Source: Hygrocybe punicea (taxonomy: Eukaryota; Basidiomycota; Agaricomycetes; Agaricales; Hygrophoraceae). From it: a stretch of DNA of 64,000 nt. Where the stretch lies: assembly GCA_963556145.1 (NCBI GenBank), contig OY744461.1:8814891-8878890 (forward strand). Reading direction: 5' to 3'. This document shows, piece by piece, positions 54,817-64,000 of the stretch. A program made the translations under genes and the position numbers. Every line of letters starts with the position of its first letter. Position 1 is the first letter of the stretch. The notes under the pieces are model-generated. The model worked only from the letters and a program-made list of their open reading frames with translations. It made no database searches and was not told where the DNA came from.

Positions 54817-54928
54817 ACGTTCTCTCGGAGAATCCACAGCACTGAAGGATGTCTTCTACCTCGAGAAGCTGATGTTCATAGAGGCAGATAGCTGCCATCT
54901 TGACATCGCGGCTGATTTTATGATACAT

Positions 54929-55157
54929 AGTGATACAACATGCACGAAATCTGACTAAGTCCTCGTTTCCTTATTGATCAAAATTCCATGACAACTGCCA
55001 TCATTTATGAAAACGGCTGTAAATTATTCAAATTATTTGGGCCTTGCTACACCTATAATTACCGACTGAAGAACAGCTGTAAATAAAAACTACCCGTCAA
55101 AGTCCCATATTCAATACCTAAATAACAAGGGTAAATCAATTAAACAGAGCTAGATTC
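54929..55157. other. Intergenic; nothing recognised
   Basis: AT-rich sequence between the mariner start and the 3' end of the patatin-like gene. No inverted terminal repeat of the mariner could be placed. Confidence 0.4.
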
Positions 55158-57911
55158 TCATGGTTTCGCGAAGGACTGGATGACCGACTCTGAACGCCAT
55201 AAGGGGGGAGGCGGACGCCTATGAACTTCGTTGTATCGTTTGATAGCACCTTCTATTCTGTGTTTCAACTTGTCGATAACTTCGACTTCGATGAGGCTCC
55301 GCTTCACGAAAGGCACCATTCGATCCCGACCAAATAGATACTTGTGAGATGAAGTGAGCTGAGCTTTCGGTCGCGATGTGAACCGTTCCAATTCAACATA
55401 GAGTTCTTGACACCAATCCCAACATATCTGCTGGCGGGCATCGGCTAGCTTAGCAACGTCGACGCTAGGACGGTCTATATCCTCTGAAGATGTGGAATGT
55501 TAGAGGTTACTTGTGGAAGGCGTAACAATAGCGTCCATGACGTACGAAGTGACTGTAGGTAAGGCTTATCCTTACGTTTCGCCTCTCGTGCTAACCATGT
55601 AAAATCGAGGGACATCATGTCCACGAGTTCCCGTGGTTCAAACTTGATCACAAGGCGAAGGCGCTCTAACACGTGTAGTGCCGACATGATCGCTCGAACA
55701 GCCGAGAAGTTATGAATATCTTTCGACCGCTGTTCACAGTTTATTGAGTTGTAGAATGAAATGGCATCGAGATATATACCTTGGCTACTTTGTAGAACAA
55801 TTGGAAGCATTCTCGCATATCCGCTGGCTCTGCATTGAGGATTGATTGCAGGACCCAGTGTTTGATCTTTGGGATAACTTCAACGGACCACAGAGAACAA
55901 ATGGAAGTAAAGAAGCTTACTCGCTCAGGAAATGACGGAAAATCTGTGAGATGATTCTTAGCCATCCAACGGACCCATTCACCGATGGGGTCCGTCCGCC
56001 GTAGATTGTCCTCCAAGATCGCAAGAGCTTCCGCCAATTCTTCTGCTAGGATCTTCATTTTCGTTCCGCGGATGAGAGAGGCTAGTGAGTGATTTTGGAT
56101 AGCTGCCGGCTCTTTTGTCTTCTGTAGATTGTCGATTAAGGACCTTCGTGGATAGGCTACCCATGGGGCGTGAACTAGCTCGTTTGAATTTTGGATGAAG
56201 GATTCGTCGATGTTTGAGATTTGCCGTTTTGTAAGCCAGAAATCGCACACGAACATGTTAACGAGTAACAAAATGCTGAGTCCCAATCGACCATTCAGAA
56301 ATGCAAAAGCAAGGGAGTCAAGCAACACGAACCAGGCTTGTTCTTTTTCGGAGGCATCACTGCTGCGATAGCGATTTGCTAGTGTCCCCAAAACATGATC
56401 GAGGTTCAGAGAGAAAGAGAAAACCATGAGAAATGCTGGGACAGCAGCTTCATCACGCACGGTGTCAGTAGTTATTTTTACGATTGAATGGAATAATAGT
56501 ACCAGAGTCGTTGAGGGCGATGTCCAAAAGTTCCAGTGTACTAATCCATTCCCCTTGTATCGAAGATATCGAAGGAGTGGGTGGTATCTTTCCAGTTCAA
56601 ATCACGTTATAGGCTTGAGGCGGCAGCATTATGTAGTGATTGCACACACCGATTCGACTGGGTCAGACCGCAAAAGAGCCTGAAGAGCTCTGGAAGAAGC
56701 ACCTTGTAGTCTTTCGGCACAATTTTCCAGCTTCTCATAGATTATATCTTCATTTTGCATATGGTCCCACACGAGGGCCGCCATATCCGGAAGGCGGGCG
56801 ACATCAGCAAGATTGATGGCGCCCACAGCACTACCTGGATCAAAGCGAAAATATGGACTAAGCTCACGGCAGTTGTCAGCTCAAAATGGTCTGACATTAA
56901 CAGAAATATCTCACCCCTTTGGCATATGAGTTCGCTGCATTTCTTTGTGAGCTGCTACAGTATTCGACGCAATGGCGGCGAGATACTGGACCAGGTCAGT
57001 AGCTCTTTCCTTGATTTCCCCCAAGTTAGGCAAGAATCCTAATGAAGTCCTTCGTTCTGCTCTGCCTGGGGCTGGACGAGACGGGCTAATACCCGTTCCG
57101 ATGCTGACGAAGCAAGCAATGGAACTGTCCCTGAACTCAGGGATATTCGATTTGACTTCATGGAACACTTCAACCGATGGATTGTTGTAGCCCGCACCCG
57201 CGTCAATGAATGTCCTTCCACTCTTTTCCAATGGCCGGAAGTACACGGGGGCAGCTGTGGCCGCACGCGCTGCCTCCCAGATCTTCCATTTGTGTCCTGC
57301 GGAGGTGATTGGGTCGGCCCTATCATGGCAAGGGTACGAACGAATTGGAATAAACATCTTAGGGTTATCTTTCAGTACAGTAGTTACCAGACACTGTACG
57401 AAAGTCTAGTCAATGTGCGTATTATGTGAAGATGAAGGGGAAGCAATGCCTTGCAGCCATCGTAGCGTCCATTATCCAAATATCCATCGGCTCTTCCCTC
57501 CCGACCGATTTCCCGAAAAGCTTTCTCTGCCGGACCCTCCTCAACCAGAGGCGTGCCATATCTGGCCCAGTTACTCTCGGGAGCTACATTGTGAAATATC
57601 TTGGGGCCAAGCTCGTCGTATTTCCTGATGGCGTCAGCAACACTGTACTGAAGCCTTGCAAGCATGAGGGCTATTAAACCCCCAGTGGATGTGCCCGCGA
57701 TGAGGTCAAAAAACTCGCAAGGCTTTGCACCTTCTCCAACGCGGTCCATCAATTCCTTCAATAAGATAAGGCTCGCTTTGCCCCGCACGCCACCGCCGTC
57801 GAAACACAAAATCCGAAGGCCATCCTTCATAACGGTAGATGAACCTAGATAATATCAACTGTTGAGAGGGCATGTGGGCAGACAGAGGGCTTTACCAGCT
57901 GTATTATCCAT
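55158..57911 (-). CDS. Patatin-like phospholipase
   Basis: By family a Ser-Asp lipid acyl hydrolase. Exon 1 is 57,911-57,896 (MDNTAG), then a 51-nt intron. Exon 2 (57,844-57,450) holds the oxyanion motif DGGGVRG and the nucleophile elbow GTSTGG (G-x-S-x-G). A 44-nt intron (57,449-57,406) starts GC and ends AG. The next exon resumes TFVQCLV ... KWKIWEAARAATAAPVYF and the catalytic Asp in FIDAGAGYNNP (DAG where DGG/DGA is common), then FVSIGTG. Later exons (about 56,870-56,630; 56,460-55,790; 55,740-55,560; about 55,470-55,158) encode SPYFRFDPGSAVG and a helical C-terminal region of some 400 residues without a recognised domain, ending SVIQSFAKP. Several 3' splice joins are uncertain. It probably acts on membrane phospholipids; some fungal members have NLR-like partners, not seen here. 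Divergent from the GPCR-like gene, 595 bp apart. Confidence 0.8.
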
Positions 57912-58506
57912 TGTATCCAGTTGTCGACGGAGGATTTTCGGGCCAAAGGAGTTTATGGCGCAGTCAACCCTGCCACAACCTGTCTGAGCGCCGAGTCAGT
58001 GGGACGAACCAGGAATAGATTGGCAGCTTTGGCTTGAAACTCGCCCTGCCGTTCAAAGGCCGGCCATTCAAGTTCTGTCAGTATTGGTCAGCTCGGGGCA
58101 GTTTTATCGTCACCTAGCGACCTTGTTTTACTTGTCATCGCCTTTGGGCGTCAGTGCAGACATCAGGCACCCTGGGCTGGGGTGTTTGCCACTCAGTGGC
58201 TCCGCAGCAGCCAAATTCGTAATTACGGCAATCGCTCAGGCTGTACTTTACAGTATCGCCACCTAAAGAACCAACACCCGGCACTGAATGACCTCTGACA
58301 TTCGTTTACCGCAAGAACCAGAAGCACCGCATGATCATCATCACCAAAAAAGACGCGAGGGTTACAAACACCTGGGCCTGGGCCTGTGCCTCGAACTAGT
58401 CTGTGTGCCTGTCATTGCACCTTCAACTTAGGCGCCATGGCGTATGAACCTGGTTCTCACCCTTCAACCTCCTGAAGTGGAATCATCTCTGTGTCCTTCA
58501 CCTTAG
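57912..58506. promoter_or_regulatory. Shared divergent promoter region
   Basis: 595 bp between the start codons of the patatin-like gene (minus) and the GPCR-like gene (plus). C/T-rich stretches precede both starts. No specific binding site can be named. Confidence 0.45.
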
Positions 58507-60094
58507 ATGTCGATGGACAACATGCAAGTTCTCTCAGACGGTGAACGGAAAGGACTCGTGGTATGTTCCATTGAACTGTCCATCTGGTCGTGTCTGATCT
58601 GTCGATGTTTCAAAGGCGACCGTCCTTGTCGGATTCATCTCCGCATTACCAGCATTCACACTATTTATCTTCCTCCTGGTCTGTTCCGCCTTCCCCTCCT
58701 TGTGCTCCAATTAATTTCTGGCATCAGTACCGCGTTTTGAGGCCTGGCCGAGTGATCTATCCAATCTCCATTTTCTACCTGTCCCTTCTCTTCTGGGATG
58801 TCATTCTCGAACTCGGTTGGATTGTCAACATCCGATGGATTCACCTTGGCCAGATCGAGACAGGCTCATATTGTGTTAGTCAAGGTATGGCACCATTTTC
58901 GCTGTTTGTAACATTCCACCAAGTTACTCAAGATTCTAATTCTAGCGCTCCTTCAGCAACTGGGCGCGTCGGGAACTGCACTGTCAATCATGGCTATGTC
59001 CTTCTGCATCCTTCATGACTATGTTATCGATTCTACGACGAGTCTCAGCCCCTGGGCTGGCATCATTGGCATAGGAATAACATCTTTGGTCCAGTTGACA
59101 GCTCTCATTATTCCAAACCTGGCCCTTGGTGGTGCCTATAGCTACTATGGTATTGCAGGGTGAGGTTTTCTGTACCATTTTTTATCACTGCTGATGGTTG
59201 TTGCCTCCAGCTTTTGGGTGCGATCCTTCTGACACAGTCCCAATTATTTATTTAATGGCTCTCACAGTGCTGGATATCGGACAAACCACACGCCAGGGCA
59301 CACTTCATCATGAAGATCGTAACTGAATACCTTTTCTTTTGGGTAGCCTTTGTGTTTTCGCTTCTAACAGCGGTTGCCTATTTTGTAAGGGTGCAGAATG
59401 GTGTACGTCTTCCGGCTGGCTTCTTGTGGATCGGTTTCCCAATGCGAGGGAACAAGCTTTTCCGACTTGGTCTCATCAGCTTCGACTCCAACCTTCGTAG
59501 CCGTCCGAAATGGAGCTTCTCTTTGGATCTATCCATCTCAGGACGTATCGTCAGCATCATGCTTCCCATCCCAATCCAATACTTTAGCCAGTACACCATA
59601 CCGATGACGCCAATGGTGGAGCGGCACAGTGATTCGGGCCGTGCGACTCCTACTCGCAGGTCTGACTCTATGATCGCACCTGATCCGACAACGACTGGGA
59701 CCGTGTACGAATTGGATCAGAATAGCATGGTCTCGAATCATGATAGTGCCAGTTGCAGTGCCAGCAAGAAATTTGCCACCAGGCTGCTGCTGTATGTCAT
59801 TGCATTGGATCATTATGAACCTCGCTGAATATGCTCTCAGGTTCCCACTTTGTAAGCTGTTATTATCCGTCGTTCTTGCTCTGCAAATATTAACATGCGC
59901 GGATTCGTTGCTTTGCAGCCTATCTTGTGCTGATAATTCCACTTTCAATAGTGAGATTCATCGAATTTGGTGGTGGCAAGGTCCAGGCTGGCGTGACTTT
60001 ATTTGTCGCTTCTTTCTTTGCCCTAGTGGGCCTCGTCGATGTGCTTTTGTTCGTCGGGGCTGGGCCGTCATTTGGAGTCGACTTTTCTGGGTAG
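58507..60094 (+). CDS. Seven-helix GPCR-like receptor with microexons
   Basis: Exons that join in frame: 58,507-58,560 (MSMDNMQVLSDGERKGLV), 58,616-58,678 (TM1: ATVLVGFISALPAFTLFIFL), 58,728-58,884 (TM2 and ...GSYCVSQ), 58,946-59,159 (TM3-TM4: LLQQLGASGTALSIMAMSF; LGGAYSYYGIAG), a 7-nt exon 59,211-59,217, 59,268-59,791 (CWISDKPHARAHF, TM5, a Ser/Thr-rich loop; an optional 48-nt intron at 59,401-59,448), an 11-nt exon 59,841-59,851, and 59,919-60,094 (TM6-TM7: YLVLIIPLSIVRF ... GLVDVLLF). The microexons restore FW-CWI and LLLFPL-SYLVL, which are typical of a fungal receptor family related to cAMP/glucose-sensing GPCRs. The third intracellular loop is long and polar. Ligand unknown. Sits in the plasma membrane by family. 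Confidence 0.75.
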
Positions 60095-61165
60095 CCTTGT
60101 CTGTTCCGCGACTGCGTAACTGAAGGTAAAGTTTGGTAAGCGTTTTGTATCTCTTGATGAAGACGCCATGTTGACAAGACATCAGTCATTGTTTTGGTTA
60201 TTCTTAGTATCATAGGACCTTCTCGGCGGACCTGCTTTGTCCACATCCCCAGCCCCCCTTCCCGAATCTGTTGATGGAGATTTCGTGGTGGACAGGCACT
60301 GGCGCTTCATTCATGACTTTAACTTAACGTCAACGTGTAATTAAACATCGAAACAGAAGGCGAACGTGTCCCTGGGCCAAGAATACTTTATAGGGAATGT
60401 AGAGAAATTACTAATCACACCTTTCCCCGTGCTGATCGGCCGACGTACACCGTGGGCGTCAGTGTCAAAGATTGATCTGCCCTCCGACGACGAAATAATC
60501 GATGCAAATCAGTGCCGAGATAAGTTGCAGGCAGGACAAGGCTATGAGTGTTCAAGCGACGGGGCCGTCCGTGGGCAGTGCGCTCCGAGGCCACCCTGTA
60601 TTCTGAATAGGAATTCCGAATTAAACGAGGCGTCAATCCTTCGCGACACGAAGTATTTCCCACTTGGCATCAGAACACGGACGTATAAAACATTTGCGCA
60701 GGCGCCCAAGCCCGTCCAGTTCCATTATAAGGAGTGCACAGCCCTGAGGTTCATTGATCGATATTGATCAGGCATCCAACCCACATCATGAACCGTGCCT
60801 CTCATACGTTCAAGTTGATTCAACGCAAAGCAGGCCAGGCCAGACACAGCCAATGACGGCGCGAGCTGGCCATGCAAGTATCGCATCAGCACAGGCGCCT
60901 CGACCGACTGGTTGCAGATTTGCAAGTATCCATATCGCCGAAATACTGGTATGAGCTGTTCATGGTTGACATACTAGGTACACACTGAGGAGATTTATTA
61001 TTAATAAGCCTTTAAATTTAGAGGGGGTTCTCGGTTGGAGCTGATAGTAGTCATTGTCTGCACACCAAACGGTCGTCTTTTAGGAGAAAATATTCAGATA
61101 TATGAGTTCCCTATAGCATAAAACCCAATCGTTGATGTAAATAACATTACTGTAAAAAATTTTGA
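60095..61165. other. Intergenic; one weak open frame
   Basis: An open frame at 60,366-60,767 (133 codons; begins MSLGQEYFIGNVEKLL) has no recognised domain. The rest is AT-rich toward 61,000-61,150. This region holds the 3' ends of the receptor gene (plus) and the next gene (minus). Confidence 0.35.
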
Positions 61166-63999
61166 TTACCGCGCATCGACAAAATCGATCGCCGAGTCTA
61201 GCCCCTTTACAAATTTTCCTGCTCGCACAGAAACACCTCTGACAAGACCCAGCCCAGTCGTTTTCTTTATTCTAACCCCGGTACCCGGAATCGCCTCGGT
61301 GGGATCCGAAGGCTCCTCGTCCACCGGGGACGATTTCCGGCCGTATAAACTTGACCCAGATCTCACGTGCCGCAACATTGACGACCGCGATCGTGTTGGT
61401 CCCGCCGTTGCAGATGTGGTGAAGGCGCGCGCGGGTATCGGCAGTTGTGAGGGCTGCGAACAAACGGTCGGAGCCAAGGACGATTCCGCCAGCGAAGGCG
61501 CCGAAAGCGAGAGCGACAACTTTGTTAGGGACGACTTCTCTGCCTCTTTCCCCGCGGCCTTTTCCATCTCCCACTCCCGTTCCGTAGCCTTGCCATTCCA
61601 ATCACACTCGCCTTCCCTCTCTCGTTCCCGCTCCTTTCCCTTTCTTCTCGAAAATATCGACCCTCCGTTTCCCGAACTGGTGGCACTTATAGAGGATTTC
61701 CTAGATGGAGGTGCACTGATGACGTTCATCGTGCTCCGTGCCGTAGTTACCGTCATCTGTGTAATAGGTGCATCCACAGACCCAAGCGCATGCGGCCCAG
61801 CCGCCGCACCGCCAAGCACCTCCTCGATCGACATCTTGGATCGCAGCGGCGTCCTATACATCTCCCGTCCCGCATAGCCATCAAACACGCTCGCCGACAG
61901 CTCGGTAGTCGAAGCGGACGATACGCCGTCCGAGACTGTTCCAAACACCGCCGATCCGGATGTTGAGGGAAACGAGGAATGGAACGTGTTCATAGGTGTA
62001 ACAACCGCGCTGGGTTCAAGCGCGCGCCGGCCTTCCTGGAAGAGCCGCTGTGTTGCGGCATGTATGTGGGCGTGACCCTGAGAGTGTTGGTCACGCTCTG
62101 GAAGCCTATACGTGTCCTCGGACCGCCGCTGTTTCCGTTCCTCCAACAGCCTGTGGAGGACACAAACGTGCGCCTGTCGCTCCAGGTCACCCACCCACCC
62201 ATCCCACTCCACTTCACTATTATCCTCTGCACTGTCGTCGCTGTAAATGGTACCGGCGTCTCGGTCGTTTTCGTCAGCGGGGTCGCCGTTCTCTGTCGCA
62301 TAGAGGTCGTCTGAATCTGGATCATATATTGCCGACGCAGGTGTTAATGGGCGACTAGGTATATAACTTGAGGTGTCTTCGTTCCGCCACACTTCGCTTG
62401 CGCTCTCTGTATGCTCTGCGTGTCTGCGTAAGTCCTCGCCGACACCAACCCCATCCCATTTTCCCCAAAGGAACTCCCGGACCGCGGTGCTAGCATCACC
62501 CACGCCGGCGCGCTGAGCGCGCTCTACAACCAGCATGCGCCACTCGGGGTATGGTACAACCCCGAAGGTCAACGGGAGCGTGGCGCGGAGGGTCTGCAAA
62601 TACACTTCCCTCTCCTGATCTCCCTGCATCGCCTTGCCCATCCGCTTATACGGATGTGTGTACCTGTCATACGCGCGCCAGGGGTGGCGGTTGTACTTGA
62701 TCGCGTGGGCGGGAAGATGATTGAGGACTGGGGAAGGCAGAGGGGTGGAGGGGGATGTAGGGCTGGGAAAAGGCGTTGTGGAACTGGTGTGTGCCTGGGG
62801 CGAGCCCGAGGAGAAGGAAGGGACGAAGGAGGATAGCGGCGAGGGGAAGAGACGGTGGAGGATGCGGAGGATGCTTGTATACGCTAGAAGCGCATTAGAG
62901 CCAATTTAGAGATACATGTTCACAGAGCAAATGATGATGAATGAAGTATGAACTCACCACCATCCTCTAGCATATCCAAAATAACCCATTCCCCCTCCCC
63001 TCCCTCCTCTGCCTCCTCTACTTCACGCGTCGTGAGGAAGGACGGGTCTTGTGGGGAAGAAACAGTGGACATTGGCGAGTGATCCCTCTCACGAGATCGG
63101 GGGCGCACAGACGGCTTCCTCCAAATCGGCGTAGCTGTGGTTGCGAAAGAATCTTTATCGCGCTGGGCTTCATCTACATGGGATTTTGGAGGCGAAGAGG
63201 CAAGGGCGTTGTGACCATGGCCTGAAGAAACGAGGGTAGGAGTTGATGATCTATTTCCCCCACGGCCAAAGCAGAACTTTGCGCAAACGATGTGGTAGGG
63301 TCCTGCAGGAACTAGAGAAGAGAAGTTTGTTCGGACCAAGTGGTCAGCGCCTCGTAGTGCGACCAGGGAAGAGAGCGGTAGTTGCTGTGGATTCGTATCC
63401 TGCAAACGGGAAGTTACAAAGGGGAGCGGATAGGGGGGTCAAAGGAGACTCACGTCCCGGTCCTTGCAGACGCTCAGCACACCGGAGCAGATGACGAGCC
63501 ACCGGTCCCTCCATTCTAGTTTCCTCTTTTTGGAGGCACGCTCAAGTTTCGCGGGAGCATCGCTGTCTTTGCCTCTGCCCTTCTTAGGTTTGCTATCGCT
63601 ATCTCTTCCCCTCTCCCTGCCCTTGCCCTTCTTTGGGCCATCGTCATCCCCAGGACTGCGAGCACCCCTCCTGTCGTCTTCTGGATCCGGATAGGCATGG
63701 AGATGGCCTACGCCGCCAACGACACGGACTGCGCGAACATGGGCTTCGAAGTACGGGGTAATATACTCGCTAGCGACAAGGCGGGGAAGGCGGATTACGA
63801 CGCCCGTACGATGAATCTCCAAGAGCTCAAAGGGACGCAGAGTGTACCATGAACCTTGGAAGTCATCTTCGAGGATCTGACCAGTGGAAAAGCGGATGAG
63901 GGTGTACTGGGTGAGGAGGTCGGCATCTGGACCGGTAGGATCCATCAGGTGCGAAGAGGACTCAAGGTCTACGATTGGTTGGGGGAGAGGTGGGGGCAT
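61166..63999 (-). CDS. Conserved fungal protein with PH-like N-terminus, 5' end at the window edge
   Basis: Three exons join in frame: 63,999 or beyond to 63,454, 63,399-62,958 and 62,882-61,166, with introns GTGAGT...TTTGCAG (54 nt) and GTGAGT...TTCTAG (75 nt). The first ATG in view is at 63,999; the gene may start outside the window. Exon 1 has TLIRFSTGQILEDDFQGSWY and a Lys/Arg/Glu-rich loop, then KLEWRDRWLVICSGVLSVCKDRD. Exon 2 continues LPLSSLVALRGADHL ... YHIVCAKFCFG, which together read like a PH domain split by a charged insert. Exon 3 has AYTSILRILHRLFPS, HPWRAYDRYTHPYKRMGKAM, TLPLTFGVVPYPEWRMLVVE and a long Ser/Thr-rich tail ending AGKFVKGLDSAIDFVDAR. A membrane- or lipid-binding regulatory role is possible but inferred only. 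Confidence 0.7.
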
Positions 64000-64000
64000 T

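Larger units (their letters stand above)
40802..54928 (-). pseudogene. Tc1/mariner-type (DD34E) transposase, split by nested insertions
   Basis: The gene survives in four pieces, read right to left. 54,928-54,821 starts at ATG (MYHKISRDVKMAAICLYEHQ) and ends CCGFSERT. A short link at 54,655-54,646 lies between a solo LTR and a hAT. 43,053-42,358 carries TTGDVVPPSQSLHG, FLDKLLHLLK, GFIDEVLKGERS (first Asp) and LILDNARIHH (second Asp). 40,867-40,802 carries PPYSPNLNPIEEAF (catalytic Glu). The spacing of Asp and Glu gives DD34E. Removing each insert with one copy of its duplication leaves the frame open across every junction (ERT-WYHIPKL; HIEFL-PPYSP). The C-terminus is lost next to the minisatellite. 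Inverted terminal repeats were not found. Confidence 0.85.

Noticed and set aside
60366..60767. A 133-codon plus-strand gene
   Set aside because: No domain, no splice partners, and it lies between the 3' ends of two real genes; kept only as a note on the intergenic region.

Overview
The window looks like nuclear DNA of a mushroom-forming basidiomycete (Agaricomycetes). Genes are cut by many introns of about 45-60 nt. The mobile elements are typical of that group: a KDZ transposon, a TET/JBP dioxygenase gene of the kind expanded with KDZ elements, Ngaro/DIRS-type tyrosine-recombinase retroelements, and fungal hAT and Tc1/mariner elements. No rRNA, tRNA or CRISPR was seen. All identifications come from reading motifs; no search was run.

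Layout. 1-2.2 kb: decayed sequence with no recognisable gene. 2.2-5.25 kb: a broken Ty1/copia gag-integrase remnant (minus). 5.6-5.9 kb: a 44-bp minisatellite element. 6.06-10.58 kb: a KDZ transposase gene (minus), with a 1.31-kb non-autonomous hAT sitting inside one of its introns. 10.63-15.0 kb: a Pro/Thr-rich non-autonomous LTR element, itself split by a second, complete element of the same family (11,655-14,045). 17.24-18.50 kb: a second copy of the hAT family. 19.5-20.66 kb: a spliced TET/JBP-like gene with its catalytic residues. 22.25-23.03 kb: a hAT MITE. 23.4-35.7 kb: a JmjC-domain gene broken by a complete, young Ty3/gypsy element (24,417-34,253; gag and pol minus) that also carries an antisense, intron-containing gene for a coiled-coil protein with a Zn2Cys6-like cysteine cluster. 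36.6-37.5 kb: an acidic repeat protein. 37.85-40.1 kb: a broken coiled-coil gene.

40.45-54.93 kb is a nest of insertions. A Tc1/mariner DD34E transposase gene was cut by a hAT MITE, a solo LTR and an autonomous-type hAT. That hAT was entered by an Ngaro-type retroelement, whose recombinase gene was then split by a non-autonomous LTR element. Each DNA-transposon and LTR boundary is marked by a target-site duplication, and reading frames rejoin when the insert is removed conceptually.

55.1-64 kb is ordinary gene space: a patatin-like phospholipase (minus), a seven-helix GPCR-like receptor (plus) with apparent 7-nt and 11-nt microexons, and a conserved protein with a PH-like N-terminus (minus) that runs to the window edge.

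How parts relate. The hAT at 43.1-54.6 kb shares its terminal repeats with the two 1.3-kb hAT copies and is a plausible source of transposase for them. The three LTR elements and the solo LTR form one family with TG...CA ends, a 4-bp duplication, a shared tRNA-type primer site and, where the 3' end survives, a conserved hairpin before the polypurine tract. Many stop codons in the old elements are TGA where CGA would be expected, as CpG methylation and deamination would produce; TET/JBP and JmjC dioxygenase genes lie in the same region.
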